Shown here piece by piece: positions 61,339 through 64,000 of a stretch of DNA of 64,000 bases. The notes under the pieces were generated by a model. It saw only the letters and a program-made list of their open reading frames with translations, was not told the origin of the DNA and did no database searches. The stretch spans positions 5,759,501-5,823,500 of the forward strand of contig NZ_CP107913.1 in assembly GCF_036014115.1 (NCBI RefSeq). The letters are read 5' to 3'. This DNA comes from Streptomyces sp. NBC_00448 (GTDB lineage Bacteria; Actinomycetota; Actinomycetes; Streptomycetales; Streptomycetaceae). The position numbers and the translations under genes are program-made. Numbering within the stretch: the first letter of the stretch is position 1; each line of letters starts with the position of its first letter.

Positions 61339-62258
61339 GCGCCTTCGAGCAGCTGCCCGAGGGCGCGGCCGAGGTCTTCGGCGAGGGCGCGACCGCCGAG
61401 GAGGCGTACCGCCTGCTCACCGTCGACGTCCCGCCCGCCGGGTGGGTGGCGGCGCTGACCGCGGCCCGGGACACCCTCGGCTGCACCTTCTTCGACTGGC
61501 TCAGCGCGGTGGACGAACCCGGCACGGGCTTCCGGGTGTGCGCCCATGTCGTACGGCTCGAAGGCGGCGTCGGACGGCTGCTGGTGCGGACCACCGTGCC
61601 GCACGACGCGGCCGAACTGGCGACCGCGACCGGGGTCTACGCGGGCGCGGGCTGGCACGAGCGCGAGACGCACGAGATGTTCGGCGTCGCCTTCACCGGG
61701 CACCCGGGGATGGCCCCGCTGCTGCTGCCCGAGGAGTTCGAGGGACACCCGCTGCGCAAGGACTTCGTGCTGGCCGCGCGGGTGGCCAAGGCGTGGCCGG
61801 GCGCGAAGGAGCCGGGCGAGTCCCACGACGGCGGCCCGAAGCGCCGGCAGATGCTGCCGCCGGGCGTGCCGGACCCGAACGAGTGGGGCCCGTTGAAGGG
61901 TCAGCTGCCGCCGGCCCCGGCCCGCCCGGCGCGGCGCGCGGGTGCCGCAGGTGCGGGTGCCGGTGCGGGTGGCGCGGGCGCGGGGGAGCGGCCCGCCCGC
62001 AGGACCCGCAGCGCGGGCGACGGCTCGGCGAGCCAGACCCCGTCCCGCCCGGCCCGGACCCCGCGCCCGGCCACACCGGACGCGCCCTGGCAGAAACCGG
62101 CGGAGCAGCCTCCGGCGGAACAACCGCCCGCCGAGCAGCCCCCGGCGGAGCAGCCCCCCGCCGAGCAGCCCCCGGCGGAGCAGCCCCCCGCCGAGCAGCC
62201 CCCGGCGCCGCCCACCCGTGACGAACCGCCCACCGACGAAGGAGGCCGTACCCCGTGA
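61335..62258 (+). CDS. nuoC2: NADH-quinone oxidoreductase subunit C-like protein with long repeat tail
   Basis: Encodes 307 residues from GTG. Residues 1-150 are a NuoC-like domain with WHERETHEMFGVAFTGHPG. From about 195 the tail is Ala/Gly/Arg/Pro-rich and ends in seven AEQPP pentapeptides. Unlike the first copy it has no long N-terminal extension. No nuoD follows; the next gene is nuoH2, so the catalytic partner must be a NuoD elsewhere. Four-base overlaps on both sides. Confidence 0.85.
   Translation: MSAFEQLPEGAAEVFGEGATAEEAYRLLTVDVPPAGWVAALTAARDTLGCTFFDWLSAVDEPGTGFRVCAHVVRLEGGVGRLLVRTTVPHDAAELATATGVYAGAGWHERETHEMFGVAFTGHPGMAPLLLPEEFEGHPLRKDFVLAARVAKAWPGAKEPGESHDGGPKRRQMLPPGVPDPNEWGPLKGQLPPAPARPARRAGAAGAGAGAGGAGAGERPARRTRSAGDGSASQTPSRPARTPRPATPDAPWQKPAEQPPAEQPPAEQPPAEQPPAEQPPAEQPPAEQPPAPPTRDEPPTDEGGRTP
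62097..62205 (+). repeat. Tandem 15-bp (30-bp higher-order) repeat encoding PAEQP units
   Basis: Seven head-to-tail units of about 15 bp, alternating CCGGCGGAGCAGCC and CCGCCGAGCAGCC forms, encode AEQPP repeats at the end of the NuoC-like protein. Alternate units are nearly identical over 30 bp, which suggests expansion of a two-unit block. Confidence 0.85.
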
Positions 62259-63217
62259 ACGACACGCTCCATGTCGTCCTGCGGCTGGTCGCCGTCCTCG
62301 TCGTGTTCCTGGTGCTTCCGCTGGTGGTCGGGCAGACCGAGCACAAGGTGATGGCGCACATGCAGGGCCGGCTCGGCCCGATGTACGCGGGCGGCTTCCA
62401 CGGCTGGGCCCAACTCGTCGCCGACGGCGTGAAGTTCGCGCAGAAGGAGGACGTGGTCCCGGCCGACGCGGACCGCCGGATCTTCCAGCTCGCGCCCGCC
62501 GTCGCCCTGTTGCCGTACCTCCTGGTGCTGATCGTCATCCCGGTCGGGCCGCACGGCTTCGTCGGGGAGGCGATCGACGCCGGGCTGTTCTTCGTACTCG
62601 CCGTGATGGGTGTCGGCGTGCTCGGGTCGCTGATGGCCGGGTGGGCGTCGGCGAACAAGTTCTCGCTGCTCGGCGGCCTGCGCACGGCCGCCCAGCTGAT
62701 GGCGTACGAACTGCCGATGCTGCTCGCCGCCGCGTCCGTGGCGATGGCCGCGGGCACCTTGTCGCTGCCGGGCATCGTCGAGTCGTACCACTGGTGGTGG
62801 ACGCTGTGGCAGCTCATGGGCGGCCTGGTGTTCTTCACCGCCGGGCTCGCCGAGTTGCAGCGGCCGCCGTTCGACATGCCGGTGGCCGACTCGGAGATCA
62901 TCTTCGGCGCGTACACCGAGTACACCGGGCTGCGCTTCGCGCTGTTCCTGCTCGCCGAGTACGCCGGGATCGTGGTGCTGTGCGCGCTGACCACGGTGCT
63001 GTTCCTCGGCGGCTGGCACGGGCCGTGGTCGGGCAGCGTCGGCTGGCTGTGGACGCTGCTGAAGACCGGCGTGCTCGCCTTCGTGGTCATCTGGCTGCGG
63101 GTGAGCTACCCGCGGCTGCGCGAGGACCAGTTGATGAAGTTCGCCTGGACCGTGCTGATCCCGATCTCCCTCGTCCAGATCGCCCTGACCGGCGTCGTCA
63201 AGGTGGTGACCTCGTAA
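62255..63217 (+). CDS. nuoH2: NADH-quinone oxidoreductase subunit H, second copy
   Basis: Encodes 320 residues from GTG. About eight membrane helices, with TEHKVMAHMQGRLGPMYAGG, and ELQRPPFDMPVADSEIIFGA in place of the ETNRAPFDMPE of the first copy. It lacks the long C-terminal extension of NuoH. RBS AGGAGG upstream in the nuoC2 end. Confidence 0.93.
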   Translation: MNDTLHVVLRLVAVLVVFLVLPLVVGQTEHKVMAHMQGRLGPMYAGGFHGWAQLVADGVKFAQKEDVVPADADRRIFQLAPAVALLPYLLVLIVIPVGPHGFVGEAIDAGLFFVLAVMGVGVLGSLMAGWASANKFSLLGGLRTAAQLMAYELPMLLAAASVAMAAGTLSLPGIVESYHWWWTLWQLMGGLVFFTAGLAELQRPPFDMPVADSEIIFGAYTEYTGLRFALFLLAEYAGIVVLCALTTVLFLGGWHGPWSGSVGWLWTLLKTGVLAFVVIWLRVSYPRLREDQLMKFAWTVLIPISLVQIALTGVVKVVTS

Positions 63218-63220
63218 GCC

Positions 63221-63829
63221 ATGCCTCTTCCCGGCTCCGGTCTGGCCAAGGGCCTGGCCGTCACCCTGCGCACGATGACGAAGAAGACCGTCACCGCCCG
63301 CTATCCCGACGCGCAACCCGAACTCCCCCCGCGCAGCCGCGGCGTGATCGCGCTGTTCGAGGAGAACTGCACGGTGTGCATGCTGTGCGCCCGTGAGTGC
63401 CCCGACTGGTGCATCTACATCGACTCGCACAAGGAGACGACGCCGCCCGCCGCGCCCGGCGGCCGCGAGCGCAGCCGCAACGTGCTGGACCGCTTCGCGA
63501 TCGACTTCTCGCTGTGCATGTACTGCGGCATCTGCATCGAGGTGTGCCCGTTCGACGCGCTGTTCTGGTCCCCGGAGTTCGAGTACGCGGAGACCGACAT
63601 CCTCGAACTCACCCACGAACGCGACAAGCTGCGCGAGTGGATGTGGACGGTGCCGGCGCCGCCCCCGCTCGACCCGGCGGCGGAGGAGCCGAAGGAGATC
63701 GCGGCGGCCCACAAGGCGGCGGAGAAGGCGGCGCAAGCGGCGGCGCAGGCAGCGGCTGAGGCGGCGGACCAATCCGCGGACCAGGCTGCCGACCAGGCGC
63801 CCGACGAACCCGGGGAGGACGCGTCGTGA
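63221..63829 (+). CDS. nuoI2: NADH-quinone oxidoreductase subunit I, second copy
   Basis: Encodes 202 residues. Two ferredoxin motifs, CTVCMLCARECP and CMYCGICIEVCP, give two [4Fe-4S] clusters; this could accept electrons straight from ferredoxin. The last 40 residues are an Ala/Asp/Gln repeat-like tail. It begins three bases after nuoH2 and overlaps nuoJ2 by four. Confidence 0.93.
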   Translation: MPLPGSGLAKGLAVTLRTMTKKTVTARYPDAQPELPPRSRGVIALFEENCTVCMLCARECPDWCIYIDSHKETTPPAAPGGRERSRNVLDRFAIDFSLCMYCGICIEVCPFDALFWSPEFEYAETDILELTHERDKLREWMWTVPAPPPLDPAAEEPKEIAAAHKAAEKAAQAAAQAAAEAADQSADQAADQAPDEPGEDAS

Positions 63830-64000
63830 ACGTCCACCACAGCGTCCTCGCGCACCACGGCTTCCTCTCGCCCACCGGTGTCGAGATCACCTTCCTGCTG
63901 GTCGGTCTCGCCACCCTCGGCGCGGCCGTCATCACCGTCACCACCCGGCAACTCGTGCACGCGGCACTGTGGCTGGTGGTCGCGCTCGGCGGCATCGCGG
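63826..64000 (+). CDS. nuoJ2: NADH-quinone oxidoreductase subunit J, second copy (cut by window end)
   Basis: The first 58 codons from GTG overlapping the nuoI2 stop. After a His-rich start it shows a hydrophobic helix EITFLLVGLATLGAAVITV and RQLVHAALWLVVALGG, matching the beginning of NuoJ (helix 1 and KSVHSALSL-like loop). The rest is outside the window. Confidence 0.85.
   Translation, partial: MNVHHSVLAHHGFLSPTGVEITFLLVGLATLGAAVITVTTRQLVHAALWLVVALGGIA

Noticed and set aside
60268..61340. Recent duplication of nuoA/nuoB giving the second set
   Set aside because: The two sets differ throughout at protein level, including motif residues, so this is an old paralogous operon.

Overview
This is a very GC-rich actinobacterial chromosome segment. 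GTG starts, short intergenic palindromes, overlapping stop/start codons, futalosine-type menaquinone genes and ergothioneine genes all point to Streptomycetaceae (Streptomyces or a close relative). From memory, the order cold-shock gene, mqnA, mqnC, menG, geranylgeranyl reductase, NlpC/P60, nuoA-N, polyprenyl synthase, 2-oxoacid:ferredoxin oxidoreductase, response regulator, paired histidine kinases and second nuo set follows the core region around SCO4502-SCO4604 of S. coelicolor. No tRNA, rRNA, CRISPR array or insertion sequence was seen.

Layout. 1-3660: fatty-acid metabolism (start of a FabG-like reductase, divergent thiolase, acyl-CoA synthetase). 3880-4266: cold-shock gene with a structured leader. 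4410-12258: respiratory-quinone block (mqnA, membrane M23 peptidase, mqnC, menG, a zinc-ribbon membrane protein with an acidic repeat, geranylgeranyl reductase). 12415-13314: secreted NlpC/P60 hydrolase. 13881-30092: complete 14-gene nuoA-N operon behind a good match to a Rex (redox sensor) operator. 30173-32142: accessory pair, XRE-ImmA/IrrE metallopeptidase plus PIN-domain protein, with a palindromic operator. 32690-35599: compact, unassigned peptide-maturation-like locus made of a 60-residue Ser/Val-rich peptide, a perfect hairpin, an HTTM-alpha/beta-hydrolase fusion without a nucleophile serine, and an SdpA-like small membrane protein. 35601-37331: two methyltransferases. 37432-42167: ergothioneine operon egtA-egtB-egtC/D, with EgtC and EgtD joined in one frame. 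42586-49708: polyprenyl diphosphate synthase, LolA-like protein, ABC exporter, RarD-type permease, QorB-like reductase with divergent HxlR regulator. 49785-52947: korAB. 53178-59954: LuxR-type regulator, oxidoreductase, two acetyltransferases, MBL-fold hydrolase and two tandem-duplicated histidine kinases. 60269-end: second, reduced nuo operon (A, B, C, H, I, J...) running off the window.

How it fits together. MqnA and MqnC make the menaquinone nucleus precursor, a polyprenyl synthase makes the side chain, MenG methylates the ring, and the geranylgeranyl-reductase homologue may saturate the side chain. Complex I reduces that quinone under probable Rex control. KorAB makes reduced ferredoxin close to a second complex-I-like operon with no nuoE, F or G (and no nuoD visible here), which suggests a ferredoxin-driven enzyme. 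The most novel part is the 32.7-35.6 kb peptide locus.
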